From Pseudomonadota bacterium (GTDB lineage: Bacteria; Desulfobacterota; Desulfobulbia; Desulfobulbales; Desulfocapsaceae), in NCBI GenBank assembly GCA_023412495.1, contig JAEYNP010000080.1, positions 186,001-250,000 on the forward strand: a DNA stretch of 64,000 bases, given 5' to 3'. How positions within the stretch are numbered: position 1 is the first letter of the stretch; each line of letters begins with the position of its first letter. A model generated the notes under the pieces. The model worked only from the letters and a program-made list of their open reading frames with translations. It was not told where the DNA came from and searched no databases. A program made the position numbers and the translations under genes. Shown piece by piece: positions 16,487 through 24,974 of this stretch.

Positions 16487-18505
16487 TTATACGTTCAGCA
16501 CCATCCCGGTGACGTGTTTGAGACTGTCCATGGTGTACGGTTTCGGCAGAGCGTTGACGAAGCCGTATTCTCGGCAGTTGTGCATTACGGGATCGAGAAC
16601 GGTGCCGCTCATGGCGATCACCCGCAGCTCCGGAGCGATCTCATGCAACAGCCGGCAGGTTTCGACGGCGGATTCACCTTTGGCATCGGACAAATCGAGG
16701 ATGGTGAGCGGCAGGGGCAGCGCGGGGTCGGCCACGAATTGCCGCAGAGCCTGCAAGGCTTCGCCTCGATTGGCCGAAACGGTCACTGAAAAGCCCAGAT
16801 GCTCGAGCATGATCCGGCCGATTTCCCGCATCTGATGGTCCGGTTCGATCAGCAGGACGGCTCGAGGAGGTTTTTCTTCTCCGACAGGCTCTACTTCCTT
16901 CACGTCCTGGATCGGCAGAAAAAGCTGGACCGTCGTCCCTTTGCGAGGTTCCGAACCGACCACCACATATCCGCCATGGTTGCGCAGGGTCGCATAGACC
17001 ACGGTAAGCCCCAACCCCATGCCCTTCAGCGCACTGCGTTCCTTGGTGGAATAGTAGGGATCGAAAATCCGGAATAGCTGTTCCGGATCTATGCCACGGC
17101 CGGCATCGCGGATTTCTATCCGGGCATAAGATCCGGCCGGGACATACTGCCCCGACAGAAGCCGCGAATCTTCGAAAAGGACGCTGCCGACGGTAACCTC
17201 GATCGCCCCGCCCCCGCTTGCTTCTCTCCCGTTTTTGAGAACATTGGCGATAGCCTGGGAAATCTCCTCCGGGTCTACAGAGACCTGGCAATCCGCTCCT
17301 TCGGCGGTTAGGGTATAATGCCCCGGCTCATTCTCAAAAAAGCGTTCCACGGCACCACGGACCAACTTGCCGATACTGATGCTTTTCCTGCTGATGATGC
17401 CGAAGTTGGAAAAACAGGAAATCTGCCTGGTGAGATCGACGGCGGCAAGCGCCGCCTTTCTCGCCTGTTCGATCAGTTTATAATGTTGCGCATCGTTTTT
17501 GTCGTCGCGATACATTGCGATAATGTCGAGATTGCCACAGATCACGGTCAGCAGGTTGTTGAAATCATGGGCAACACCACCGGCCATGCAGCTCATTGCA
17601 TCCATCTTTTTGACCAGCTTGATGGCATTATCGAGTTCCTGGTTATGCTTTTCCGCCTGGTATTGCCTGGTTATATCGCGGAGAATGCAAAGGCCGAAAA
17701 CTGAAGTCGCCTCGGCTATCGCAAGAAACGATCCTGTTATTATACGCCCGCTCAGATGCAGCGGATCGTTTTCTAGGATATCCAGCCCCTGCATTCCCTG
17801 GCTGATAAGCTGTTCATCCATCCACCGCTTGATCGACTGTCCAAACGAGCCCCAGTCGATGGCGTTATGCAGCGATCGCCCTATCAGGTCCTCCTCGCGG
17901 CACGATAGAATTCTCAGGGCGGCGTTGTTGACGGCAACGATCTTGCCCTGTCCGCCCAGCTCGATGATGCCCTCGTCGAGAGTGGCGAAAATTCGGTCGA
18001 GGTGTTTTTTTTCCGACAGCAACTCACTCGTCACTCCCAGCGGCTTGAGCCCCGCCGGAATGCGGGTACTTATGATGCCGGCTCGACTGTTCCGGACCTT
18101 CGCCCTGAAGGTTTCCAGCGCATCCTGGACGTGCTTGCGGATTTCCTGGAGATCGCCCTTGGCGATGCAGAGGTCGCAGTCGATTTCCCGAAGAATTCTT
18201 TCGCGGTCCTCGAGAACGATCGCCGAGAGCACGACAATGAAAATATTTTCATGTTTTTTGGTATTCCGCAGGATCCGGCAGAGTTGCTCACCGCTTACCA
18301 GCGGCATTATCAAATCCGTAAAAACTATATCGGGAGCATAATCCTGCAATATTTCGAGTGCTTCCAAACCTGTGGCGGCAGATCGCACCATGCATCCTTC
18401 CCGTGCGAGAATAGTGGATACCGCCTTCAGCAGCACAGGATTGTTTTCGACCACCAGAACCTTTGTTGCCGAATTGTCAACTATGTTTTTTGTAGGAGAG
18501 GTCAC
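16487..18505 (-). CDS. Hybrid sensor histidine kinase with N- and C-terminal receiver domains
   Basis: 672 residues: receiver domain (about 15-130, phospho-acceptor in FTDLIMP), PAS domain (about 165-285), dimerisation helix with the H-box GGVAHDFNNLL (near 310), HATPase (N-box NVLKNGREA, G1 DAGRGID, G2 GMGLGLT), and a second, weaker receiver domain (about 545-670; the expected Asp is in LTILDLS). No membrane segment, so it is soluble. The GTG start overlaps the stop of the upstream single receiver gene (GTGA). Probably a phosphorelay with that protein; the input is unknown. Confidence 0.9.
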   Translation of the reverse strand: MTSPTKNIVDNSATKVLVVENNPVLLKAVSTILAREGCMVRSAATGLEALEILQDYAPDIVFTDLIMPLVSGEQLCRILRNTKKHENIFIVVLSAIVLEDRERILREIDCDLCIAKGDLQEIRKHVQDALETFRAKVRNSRAGIISTRIPAGLKPLGVTSELLSEKKHLDRIFATLDEGIIELGGQGKIVAVNNAALRILSCREEDLIGRSLHNAIDWGSFGQSIKRWMDEQLISQGMQGLDILENDPLHLSGRIITGSFLAIAEATSVFGLCILRDITRQYQAEKHNQELDNAIKLVKKMDAMSCMAGGVAHDFNNLLTVICGNLDIIAMYRDDKNDAQHYKLIEQARKAALAAVDLTRQISCFSNFGIISRKSISIGKLVRGAVERFFENEPGHYTLTAEGADCQVSVDPEEISQAIANVLKNGREASGGGAIEVTVGSVLFEDSRLLSGQYVPAGSYARIEIRDAGRGIDPEQLFRIFDPYYSTKERSALKGMGLGLTVVYATLRNHGGYVVVGSEPRKGTTVQLFLPIQDVKEVEPVGEEKPPRAVLLIEPDHQMREIGRIMLEHLGFSVTVSANRGEALQALRQFVADPALPLPLTILDLSDAKGESAVETCRLLHEIAPELRVIAMSGTVLDPVMHNCREYGFVNALPKPYTMDSLKHVTGMVLNV

Positions 18506-18879
18506 ATTTTACCTTTCGTCTGCTGCCATTCCTTGATAGATCCGACCAGAGACGGCATGTCTACCGGCTTGGTAAATACCCGCCAGGCACCGAGGTGTCC
18601 AGCAACGGAGAGATAGGAGTCGGGACCGATCTTGCCGCCGCCGGAGATGGCGATGATGCAGGTTCCAGGAAATTCCTCGCTGAATTGCGTGATCGTTTCG
18701 ATGCCTTCCTGAACGGGCATAAGGAGGTCGCAGATCAACATATCGACAGGGGTTTCGCGCTGTACTTCCACGGCTTTTCTCCCGTCCTCCGCCTCCAGCA
18801 CATCAAACCCCTCTCGTTCGAGCCACATGCGAAAGAGTTCACGAATGCGGGCATCATCATCGACTATGAGTATTTTCAT
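18502..18879 (-). CDS. Single-domain response regulator
   Basis: 125 residues from MKILIVDDDARIRELF: acidic pair DDD, phospho-acceptor Asp in LICDLLMP, Ser in AISGGG and Lys in FTKPVD. No output domain, so it acts by protein contact or as a phosphorelay carrier. I chose ATG 18879; the longer frame from 18903 adds eight residues that do not fit the fold. It overlaps the hybrid kinase by four bases and follows the YvcK-like gene by 28, so all three are likely one transcript. Confidence 0.9.
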   Translation of the reverse strand: MKILIVDDDARIRELFRMWLEREGFDVLEAEDGRKAVEVQRETPVDMLICDLLMPVQEGIETITQFSEEFPGTCIIAISGGGKIGPDSYLSVAGHLGAWRVFTKPVDMPSLVGSIKEWQQTKGKM

Positions 18880-18907
18880 GGTAATTTCCAAGCGAGCTTG
18901 CAAGCGC

Positions 18908-21196
18908 TCACGCGTTTTCTTGCTTGAAGATTATGTTCTTGAAAAAACTTATCATCTCCCTCCTCCTCCCGGCCATTTTCAGAAGTTCCGGTATGAGATC
19001 GGTGGGGTTGATTTTCATGATAGACATCTTGTATTCGATGTGGCTGGCAAGCCGGTTGTCGATATACCAGGCATATGTCAGTCCCATCAACAGGCCTGGA
19101 GGAGTAAATCCCTCGCCGTTGTTGACGAGGCGGGTGTAATGATTTTCATCTTCAGTGGCACACATCCGGGCGAGCGTCAGAAACGATCGCAGATGATCGT
19201 GGGAGAAAAAGCAGGTCCTCCGGTTTTTCTCCCGCAGATGAAGATGATACACCCGGCCGAGATGCAGCTGCCCGACCACGACCTCCTCCATTACCTTCTT
19301 TTCAGCATAGTCACCCAGAAGCGACTCGCCCATGGCTATCATCAACGCCACTTCCAGCTTCTGCCGTACTGCTATCTGATCCCCTCTAATCTTAATACAT
19401 TTATCTTCGGGGTCAAAAAAAGAAAAGACGTTATCCCACTGCTGGTCTCGATTCCAGCACGACGGATTGATACAGAGAATTCCCCGGAAATAGTCGAGAT
19501 GGGAGAGCGGTATGATGGGGTGATCCCAGAGAATCTCGCACATCGACGCACGTAACCGGTCGATGTCGATATCCTCGAACATGCAGACCCCTCGGATGTT
19601 CAGTTTGGCGATTTTTTCACTGATGTCGAGATAGCGTTGACAGGGCAGAATGATTCGCTTCGCCTCCGGAACTGGCCCTGCGCTTCCTTGCGGTGCGGCC
19701 GGATTGTTCTCCGGTGCAAGGAGAAAACAGCTCCGACCGTTATACAGCCCTTTGATTGCCTGGGCCAGCATGTCCGGATCATGCTGTATCACCCCGCGTT
19801 CGATCAGGGCGTCCCGTGAATATACTCCACACTCGACAGGAATGTAGTCTTGCCGGAGAAGTACCTCGCGATCGAGGTAAATCGGCACCTTGCCTTCCAC
19901 CGCATAGCTCTGCAGCACCGAAGCCGGGACATCGGTGAGTGATATGCAGATGACCTCATTGAAAAGACCATGGGTGCCGCCGGGAATATTCTTCTCGTAG
20001 GCGCGGATCATATCCGATACATGAAACTTCCTCTCCGGATCTGCGATACTGAGATCTGTCTCGCCCGTCTGAACCCAGAGGTTCGAGATCAGCAGTTTCA
20101 GGGCCTTCCGGTTGGCTCGAACCGCATCTGCGAGCCCCGGCACCTTGAAGACCGGAATGATCGAAGAATAGAGGCTGCCCGGGGCGAGGATGATGATGTC
20201 GGCTTGGGCTATATCCGTCCATATCTCATTGTACACCCGAACCGTATCCGAGTAGTCGACCTCGACGCTGTCGACCGGGAAACCCCTCTTCGAAGCGCCG
20301 AGTTTATGTTCGCCGATGACCTCCACACCGTTGGTATAGAGAACCCGGAGCTGAGCAGGGGTGGAAGTACAGGGAAGAACCGCCCGTTCACAGGCGCCCA
20401 GGACTTTGGCCATGGTATTTATGCCCTTGTAAATGGCCGAATGAAGAAGCTCTTGATGGCGGGCCAGCTCGACGTTGTTCATTTCCTGGTCGAGCTCGAG
20501 ATAAACAGCGGCGGAGAGGAGAAGATTGCCGAGGCAATGCGAACGGGTGAGGGTCACGGCGAACCGGGCGTCGGCAAGAAGATAATCGCACAGACATTTC
20601 AGGTACTGCTCCAGCACCTGGGGCAATCTCTTCATCTTCTGTTCGATTGCGACAATTTGGGGTGAGCCTTTGGTCAAAGGTCCCACGAATCTCCAATTTA
20701 AAATTTCAGCCAGAGTCGAGGCGATTGCGACCGCCTCAGTCCGGTCGAGGCTGTATTTTTTTTGCAGATTGGCGCTCTGGATCGAGGAAAGCAGCACATG
20801 CCGCATATCACCTACCGCAACGAGCGGCAGATCCTTCTGCAATTCGCCTGTCGACCCGCCGTTGTCGGTGACGCAGACAATGGACCTGATGTTGGGGAAA
20901 ATTTCCTTCAAGCCACAGAAGGGCTTGCGGCTCCAGTTCTCCTGCCGGGAGTCCCCTCCGATAATATTCGAGAGCCCCGTACCCCCGCCGAAGACTACAA
21001 CCCGCGCATCCTTGACACTCGTTTCGAGCAATTCCTGACGCAGGCCGAACAATTGGTTCTTCGCCGCTGAATGGGCGTTGCCCGGAACTCCGCGAAGCAC
21101 GAGGTCGACGATCTTTTCGCGCACATCGAGCTGAGGCAAGAGATCCAGAGGCGAGAGCTGCACCTCCTGAATATGGCGAAGTCTGTCTGTTATCAA
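18908..21196 (-). CDS. YvcK/CofD-like protein with large C-terminal extension
   Basis: 762 residues. Residues about 60-480 are a CofD/YvcK (gluconeogenesis-factor) domain: VVFGGGTGLSNIIGG, TDNGGSTGELQKDLP, VGDMRH, and LAPGSLYSSIIP. YvcK proteins bind UDP-sugars and influence cell-wall and carbon metabolism; CofD transfers a phospholactyl group. Typical YvcK is ~320 residues. Here about 60 extra residues precede it and about 270 follow, with no motif I recognise. The start is TTG at 21196, preceded by GAGG at suitable spacing. Upstream is kdsB, downstream the receiver/kinase pair, suggesting envelope-linked regulation. Confidence 0.8.
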   Translation of the reverse strand: MITDRLRHIQEVQLSPLDLLPQLDVREKIVDLVLRGVPGNAHSAAKNQLFGLRQELLETSVKDARVVVFGGGTGLSNIIGGDSRQENWSRKPFCGLKEIFPNIRSIVCVTDNGGSTGELQKDLPLVAVGDMRHVLLSSIQSANLQKKYSLDRTEAVAIASTLAEILNWRFVGPLTKGSPQIVAIEQKMKRLPQVLEQYLKCLCDYLLADARFAVTLTRSHCLGNLLLSAAVYLELDQEMNNVELARHQELLHSAIYKGINTMAKVLGACERAVLPCTSTPAQLRVLYTNGVEVIGEHKLGASKRGFPVDSVEVDYSDTVRVYNEIWTDIAQADIIILAPGSLYSSIIPVFKVPGLADAVRANRKALKLLISNLWVQTGETDLSIADPERKFHVSDMIRAYEKNIPGGTHGLFNEVICISLTDVPASVLQSYAVEGKVPIYLDREVLLRQDYIPVECGVYSRDALIERGVIQHDPDMLAQAIKGLYNGRSCFLLAPENNPAAPQGSAGPVPEAKRIILPCQRYLDISEKIAKLNIRGVCMFEDIDIDRLRASMCEILWDHPIIPLSHLDYFRGILCINPSCWNRDQQWDNVFSFFDPEDKCIKIRGDQIAVRQKLEVALMIAMGESLLGDYAEKKVMEEVVVGQLHLGRVYHLHLREKNRRTCFFSHDHLRSFLTLARMCATEDENHYTRLVNNGEGFTPPGLLMGLTYAWYIDNRLASHIEYKMSIMKINPTDLIPELLKMAGRRREMISFFKNIIFKQENA

Positions 21197-21262
21197 ACCG
21201 GCCTCACTTCAATGAGATCGAATGCATGAGTCTTTTTCTAAGAAACATGCCGAGGGACAGCT

Positions 21263-22021
21263 TCAGGACTTCAGCAAAAATTGCTCGACCCGCCGGAGGT
21301 CGTCGGGCGTGTCGACTTCAATGGAATCGTGCGAGGTGACGGTGAGTTTTATTTTATATCCGTATTCCAATGCCCGCAACTGCTCGAGTTTCTCGAACCG
21401 TTCCCATTCCCCTTCGGGGAGGGCGACGAAGGAAAGCAGAAAGCCCTTGCGATAGGCATAAAAACCAAGATGTTTATAATATGTAGGCCTGATGGTATCT
21501 TCGGGATTTCGCTGGAAAGGTATGGGCGACCTGGAAAAATAGAGAGCATTGTAATCCCTATCGAACACCGTTTTCACGTGATTGGGATCGTCGATCTCTT
21601 CAGGCCTGACTATTTTATAGATGAGGGTCGACATCGGCAGGGCCGGATCGTCGAGCAGCGGCTGCGCGACCTGTTCCACCACTTCCGCCGGGAAAAGCGG
21701 CTGGTCGCCCTGAATGTTCACAACCACGTCGTGCTCTGAGATCTTGAGCAGTTCCGCCGCCTCCGCCAGGCGATCCGACCCGGAGACGTGATCGCTCCTG
21801 GTCATGACGTATTCCCCGCCGAAACCCTCGACGCAGGAAGCGATCCGCTGGTCATCGGTGGCAACGACCACCCGGGAGAGCAGCTTTACAGCCTTGGCTC
21901 GTTCCACCACATGCTGGATCATCGGTTTACCGGCAATCAGGGCAAGGGGTTTGCCTCGAAACCGATTTGACTCGTAACGAGCAGGTATTATGGCAATAAC
22001 TTCTGGCTTTTGGATTGGCAT
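21263..22021 (-). CDS. kdsB: 3-deoxy-manno-octulosonate cytidylyltransferase (CMP-KDO synthetase)
   Basis: 252 residues, normal length. IIPARYESNRFRGKPLA at the N-terminus, VVVATDD, the SGSDRLAEA loop, VNIQGDQP, and HLGFYAYRK are KdsB hallmarks. It activates KDO with CTP for the LPS inner core, confirming a Gram-negative envelope. The ATG (22019-22021) interlocks with the ATG of rsmJ on the other strand, leaving little promoter space unless it lies inside rsmJ. Confidence 0.95.
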   Translation of the reverse strand: MPIQKPEVIAIIPARYESNRFRGKPLALIAGKPMIQHVVERAKAVKLLSRVVVATDDQRIASCVEGFGGEYVMTRSDHVSGSDRLAEAAELLKISEHDVVVNIQGDQPLFPAEVVEQVAQPLLDDPALPMSTLIYKIVRPEEIDDPNHVKTVFDRDYNALYFSRSPIPFQRNPEDTIRPTYYKHLGFYAYRKGFLLSFVALPEGEWERFEKLEQLRALEYGYKIKLTVTSHDSIEVDTPDDLRRVEQFLLKS

Positions 22022-22898
22022 GGCAAACGTTGTGGTTATTTCAACTGAAGTCAGTTATGGTGAGGAGAACTGGAAAGTAAGACCTTTCTCCTTTAATACA
22101 AGCAATATTTCCACATTGGCAATATCCGTTTCATCTACAATAAATTCTGCTCCTTTTCTACAAAAAGCAGCGGAGTTGGCCAAGAAACTCGGCCTGGAAT
22201 ACGTCCCGGCACCTACTGAAAACTCCTCGGAACTCGTGCTTGCCTACACCCCGGAAGGCCTGAAATTATTGCAGGCACAGCGCTCTTCCGACAGATTCGC
22301 CACCCTGCTTTTTGTCGATTTCGTTCACGGCAAAAGCGGTTATCGACTCGCCAGAGATCGTTCGACCAAACAGGCAATCGCGCGCGCTGCGGGCATCAAG
22401 CCGGGGTTTCGGCCGACGGTGTTCGATGGCACCGCGGGGTTGGGAGGGGATGCCTTCGTCCTTGCCAGCCTCGGCTGCCCCATCTCTATGTGCGAGCGTT
22501 CGCCGATCGTCGCCTCTCTGCTGGCCGATGGCCTGCAGCGCGCCCGGCAGGATGAATCCACCGTGGAAATTGCCGGCGCCAGAATACAATTGATTGTTGG
22601 GGATTCAAGAGAGATCCTCTCGCGCGATTCCCATGAGTACCATACCATCTACCTCGACCCCATGTATCCCCATCGACGCAGCTCGGCGCTCAACAGTCAG
22701 GCAATGCGGGCTCTCCGAACCATCGTGGGGGACGACCAGGACTGCGGGGCCCTCCTGAAGACAGCGTTGGAGAAGGCAAAAAACCGGGTAGTGGTGAAGA
22801 GGCCGGCATCGGCGCCGACACTTACGGAAACTGTACCGTCCCATGTCATCGCCATGAAAAACAGCCGCTTCGATATCTATCTAACCTTCAACTCTTGA
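22020..22898 (+). CDS. rsmJ: RsmJ-like 16S rRNA (guanine-1516-N2) methyltransferase
   Basis: About 292 residues from ATG 22020. SAM-binding FDGTAGLGGDAFVLASLG (near 127), the catalytic-type DPMYPHR (near 210), and VVVKRP near the C-terminus match RsmJ. Typical RsmJ is ~250 residues; the first ~45 here are low-complexity and may not all be translated. A TGAGGAG lies at 22061-22067 but no good in-frame start follows it, so the start is unsure. Convergent with rlmH, another rRNA methyltransferase. Confidence 0.83.
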   Translation: MANVVVISTEVSYGEENWKVRPFSFNTSNISTLAISVSSTINSAPFLQKAAELAKKLGLEYVPAPTENSSELVLAYTPEGLKLLQAQRSSDRFATLLFVDFVHGKSGYRLARDRSTKQAIARAAGIKPGFRPTVFDGTAGLGGDAFVLASLGCPISMCERSPIVASLLADGLQRARQDESTVEIAGARIQLIVGDSREILSRDSHEYHTIYLDPMYPHRRSSALNSQAMRALRTIVGDDQDCGALLKTALEKAKNRVVVKRPASAPTLTETVPSHVIAMKNSRFDIYLTFNS

Positions 22899-22924
22899 TA
22901 AAGCCGTAAAAAGTGCTCCAACCC

Positions 22925-23389
22925 TCACTTATGATACTTTTCCCCGGCGTTAATCGTATAGGCCCGGTAGAGTTGCTCAACAAGCAGCATCCGGGCCATG
23001 TCGTGGGTGAATGTCATCTGCGAGAGAGACAACACAAGATTTGCAGACCGGATGACTTTGGTGGAATGTCCGTCGGGGCCCCCGATCAGATAACAGACGT
23101 GTTTGATCCCCTGCATCTCCCAATCAGCGATCAATTTTGCGAATTCATCCGATGAATACTGCTTTCCTCTTGAATCCAGGGCGACGATAAAGGCTCCCGG
23201 CGGCACCGCCGCGAGCATCAGCGCGCCCTCGGATTCGATATCGATCGTCACTGATTTTGACCTCCCCTTCTCCTTCAGGACCGATATCTTGATGGAGGTG
23301 TAGTGACTTATGCGAGAGCAGTATTCCTGCACTCCTTCAGCGATGAAGCGGTTCTTTATCTTCCCGAGAAACAGCAGTTCGTGCTTCAT
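22925..23389 (-). CDS. rlmH: 23S rRNA (pseudouridine-1915-N3) methyltransferase RlmH
   Basis: 154 residues, the family's normal size. SPOUT-fold signatures: LDSRGKQYSSDEFA, FLIGG-like YLIGGPDG (SAM-binding knot), LSLSQMTFTHDMARMLLVEQLYRA, and the C-terminal YHK. RlmH methylates m3-pseudouridine 1915 on assembled 70S ribosomes. Last gene of a minus-strand yqgE-ykgJ-rlmH run with 17 bases to the previous gene. Confidence 0.96.
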   Translation of the reverse strand: MKHELLFLGKIKNRFIAEGVQEYCSRISHYTSIKISVLKEKGRSKSVTIDIESEGALMLAAVPPGAFIVALDSRGKQYSSDEFAKLIADWEMQGIKHVCYLIGGPDGHSTKVIRSANLVLSLSQMTFTHDMARMLLVEQLYRAYTINAGEKYHK

Positions 23390-23406
23390 GGCGGAAGTTC
23401 AGGCGA

Positions 23407-23808
23407 TTAGCAGCCGATGCGGCCGCCGCTCTCCAGCAATCTTCTCAAGATATCGCAAAACTGCCGATAGGAAAGCCGTCTGTTGATTCCGGGGCACGAG
23501 TCGGCGATGGTATGAAAATTGGCCTCATCCTCGAGGATTGCCGGATGAAGCGGCCACTGACGGCAGCGCCACGGCCTTCCTTCATGCACGCTGCAGCCAC
23601 TGTCATAAAAGATGCAGTGTCCGTCAACGACCTTCATCTGCACCACATTTCCCGAAATCCGCCAGAAGGATTGGCGCACCTCCTCCTCTGGACGCCGCAA
23701 AACCAGCACCATGCGTTCCCGGTCATCTGCATCCAGGGATACGGTGGTTTCACCGTGACAGCAGAAACCGCATCGGGTGCAGGTGAAGAGATCGGCAATC
23801 AGGGACAT
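23407..23808 (-). CDS. YkgJ-family cysteine cluster protein
   Basis: 133 residues with FTCTRCGFCCHG near the start, then CIFYDSGCSVHEGRPWRCRQWP: the Cys arrangement of the YkgJ (zinc/iron chelatase-like) family, which is predicted to bind a metal or Fe-S cluster through these Cys. Function is unknown. I chose ATG 23808 because AAGGTG lies six bases upstream; a longer frame from 23868 adds 20 unlikely residues. Lies between yqgE and rlmH. Confidence 0.85.
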   Translation of the reverse strand: MSLIADLFTCTRCGFCCHGETTVSLDADDRERMVLVLRRPEEEVRQSFWRISGNVVQMKVVDGHCIFYDSGCSVHEGRPWRCRQWPLHPAILEDEANFHTIADSCPGINRRLSYRQFCDILRRLLESGGRIGC

Positions 23809-23907
23809 TACAACACCTTGAGAAAGAAAGGGAGAACGGTCATCAGGTATGGATGAAATTACTTTCATTCAACTTGACTTGCAAGGAAGAAGAGGGCTGT
23901 CGCTAAA

Positions 23908-24489
23908 TCACGCATTGCCGATCTTGTCTTCGAAGGTCGCTATATCGATGCCATACTGCATCGCCGCAGCCTTCCATTTGAACTCGTCGGGCTTTTTGAA
24001 GATGATATCGTCATTTGCCGGCACGCTGAGCCAGCCGTTGGCCATCAGCTCATGCTCCAGCTGTCCCGGCCCCCAGCCGGTGTAACCGAGAATGAAGAGA
24101 TAGCTCTGTGGTCCTCTTCCCTTTGCAATATCTTCCAGAACTTTTGTTTCACGGGTGAGGGATACCGTCTCGCTGACATCGAGCCTGTAATTCGCAGAAT
24201 AGTCGGAAAGATAAAGGATGAAAGCCGATTCCAGTTCTACAGGTCCACCTATATAAACCGGCGGCAGCGATCCTTCCGGAACCGGAAGATTGGCACTGCG
24301 CAATATTTCCGCCAGCGAAAATGCAGGATTCGGTTGGTTGATAGCGACGCCCATCGCCCCTTCCTCATTATGGGCACATATATAGATCACGTGCTCTTCA
24401 AAACGCGGATCCGGCATTTGCGGTGTCGAAATCAGGAAAGTCCCCGCGAGAGAGTGGGGCATAGTGGGCGATTGTCCATTCATAAGCAT
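23908..24489 (-). CDS. yqgE: YqgE/AlgH family protein
   Basis: About 193 residues. Family signatures are LAGTFLISTPQMPDPRFEEHVIYIC, GAMGVAINQP, the YIGGPV block, GYTGWGPGQLEHEL and WLSVPAND. The family is widespread but its biochemical role is not established. The start is set at ATG 24489, which follows AAAGGA; a longer frame to 24531 lacks support. First gene of the yqgE-ykgJ-rlmH run. Upstream is a perfect 12-bp palindrome (TACTATATAGTA) around 24560 that could be part of a promoter. Confidence 0.92.
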   Translation of the reverse strand: MLMNGQSPTMPHSLAGTFLISTPQMPDPRFEEHVIYICAHNEEGAMGVAINQPNPAFSLAEILRSANLPVPEGSLPPVYIGGPVELESAFILYLSDYSANYRLDVSETVSLTRETKVLEDIAKGRGPQSYLFILGYTGWGPGQLEHELMANGWLSVPANDDIIFKKPDEFKWKAAAMQYGIDIATFEDKIGNA

Positions 24490-24756
24490 ATTCCTTTCGA
24501 TAAAAAAAATGGAAATCTGTTGCTCTCGCAAAACTTGGTGAAATTTCTTCCAATAACTATACTATATAGTACCAAACGAAAGAATGTCACGTCAAGATTC
24601 ACCCGTCCCGGGGGTCTCGAGAAGAACCGGAGATTTCAAGGATTTATTCGCTAGCAACCATGGATCTCATATCATATACTAGGATCGGTTGATATAATCG
24701 CCGATCAAGGGAACAAGCCGTCTTCAACAGCAATCACATCATGGAGCCTGCCAATC

Positions 24757-24936
24757 ATGCCAAAGACCACTATTCAGCCGCCGGGTGACAAGATGAAAAA
24801 AGCTATTCAGGAATTTTCAGAACTCCTGGTCGCTAAGCCGGAAAAGAGTCGCCGTCAACTCCTCGAGCAGGTGGCGATCAAATTTGATCTTTCACCCAAC
24901 GAATACGCTTTTCTTGAACGGCATTTCAAGGAGTAG
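24757..24936 (+). CDS. Small conserved-looking protein (59 aa)
   Basis: A 59-residue frame, MPKTTIQPPGDKMKKAIQEF to FLERHFKE. It is charged and helical, with an EKSRRQLLEQVAIKFDLSP block and a C-terminal EYAFLERHF. From memory it resembles short hypothetical proteins in Geobacter and sulfate reducers with the same KFDLSP...FL.RHF ending, but I cannot verify this. It stands alone between the yqgE promoter region and the convergent glycosyltransferase gene. Confidence 0.65.
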   Translation: MPKTTIQPPGDKMKKAIQEFSELLVAKPEKSRRQLLEQVAIKFDLSPNEYAFLERHFKE

Positions 24937-24974
24937 GGAAGAAAGGGCAGAATAATTCCGTTGACCAGATGTGT

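Noticed and set aside
17499..18341. 280-codon plus-strand frame
   Set aside because: Antisense to the hybrid histidine kinase; Ser/Arg-rich shadow composition.
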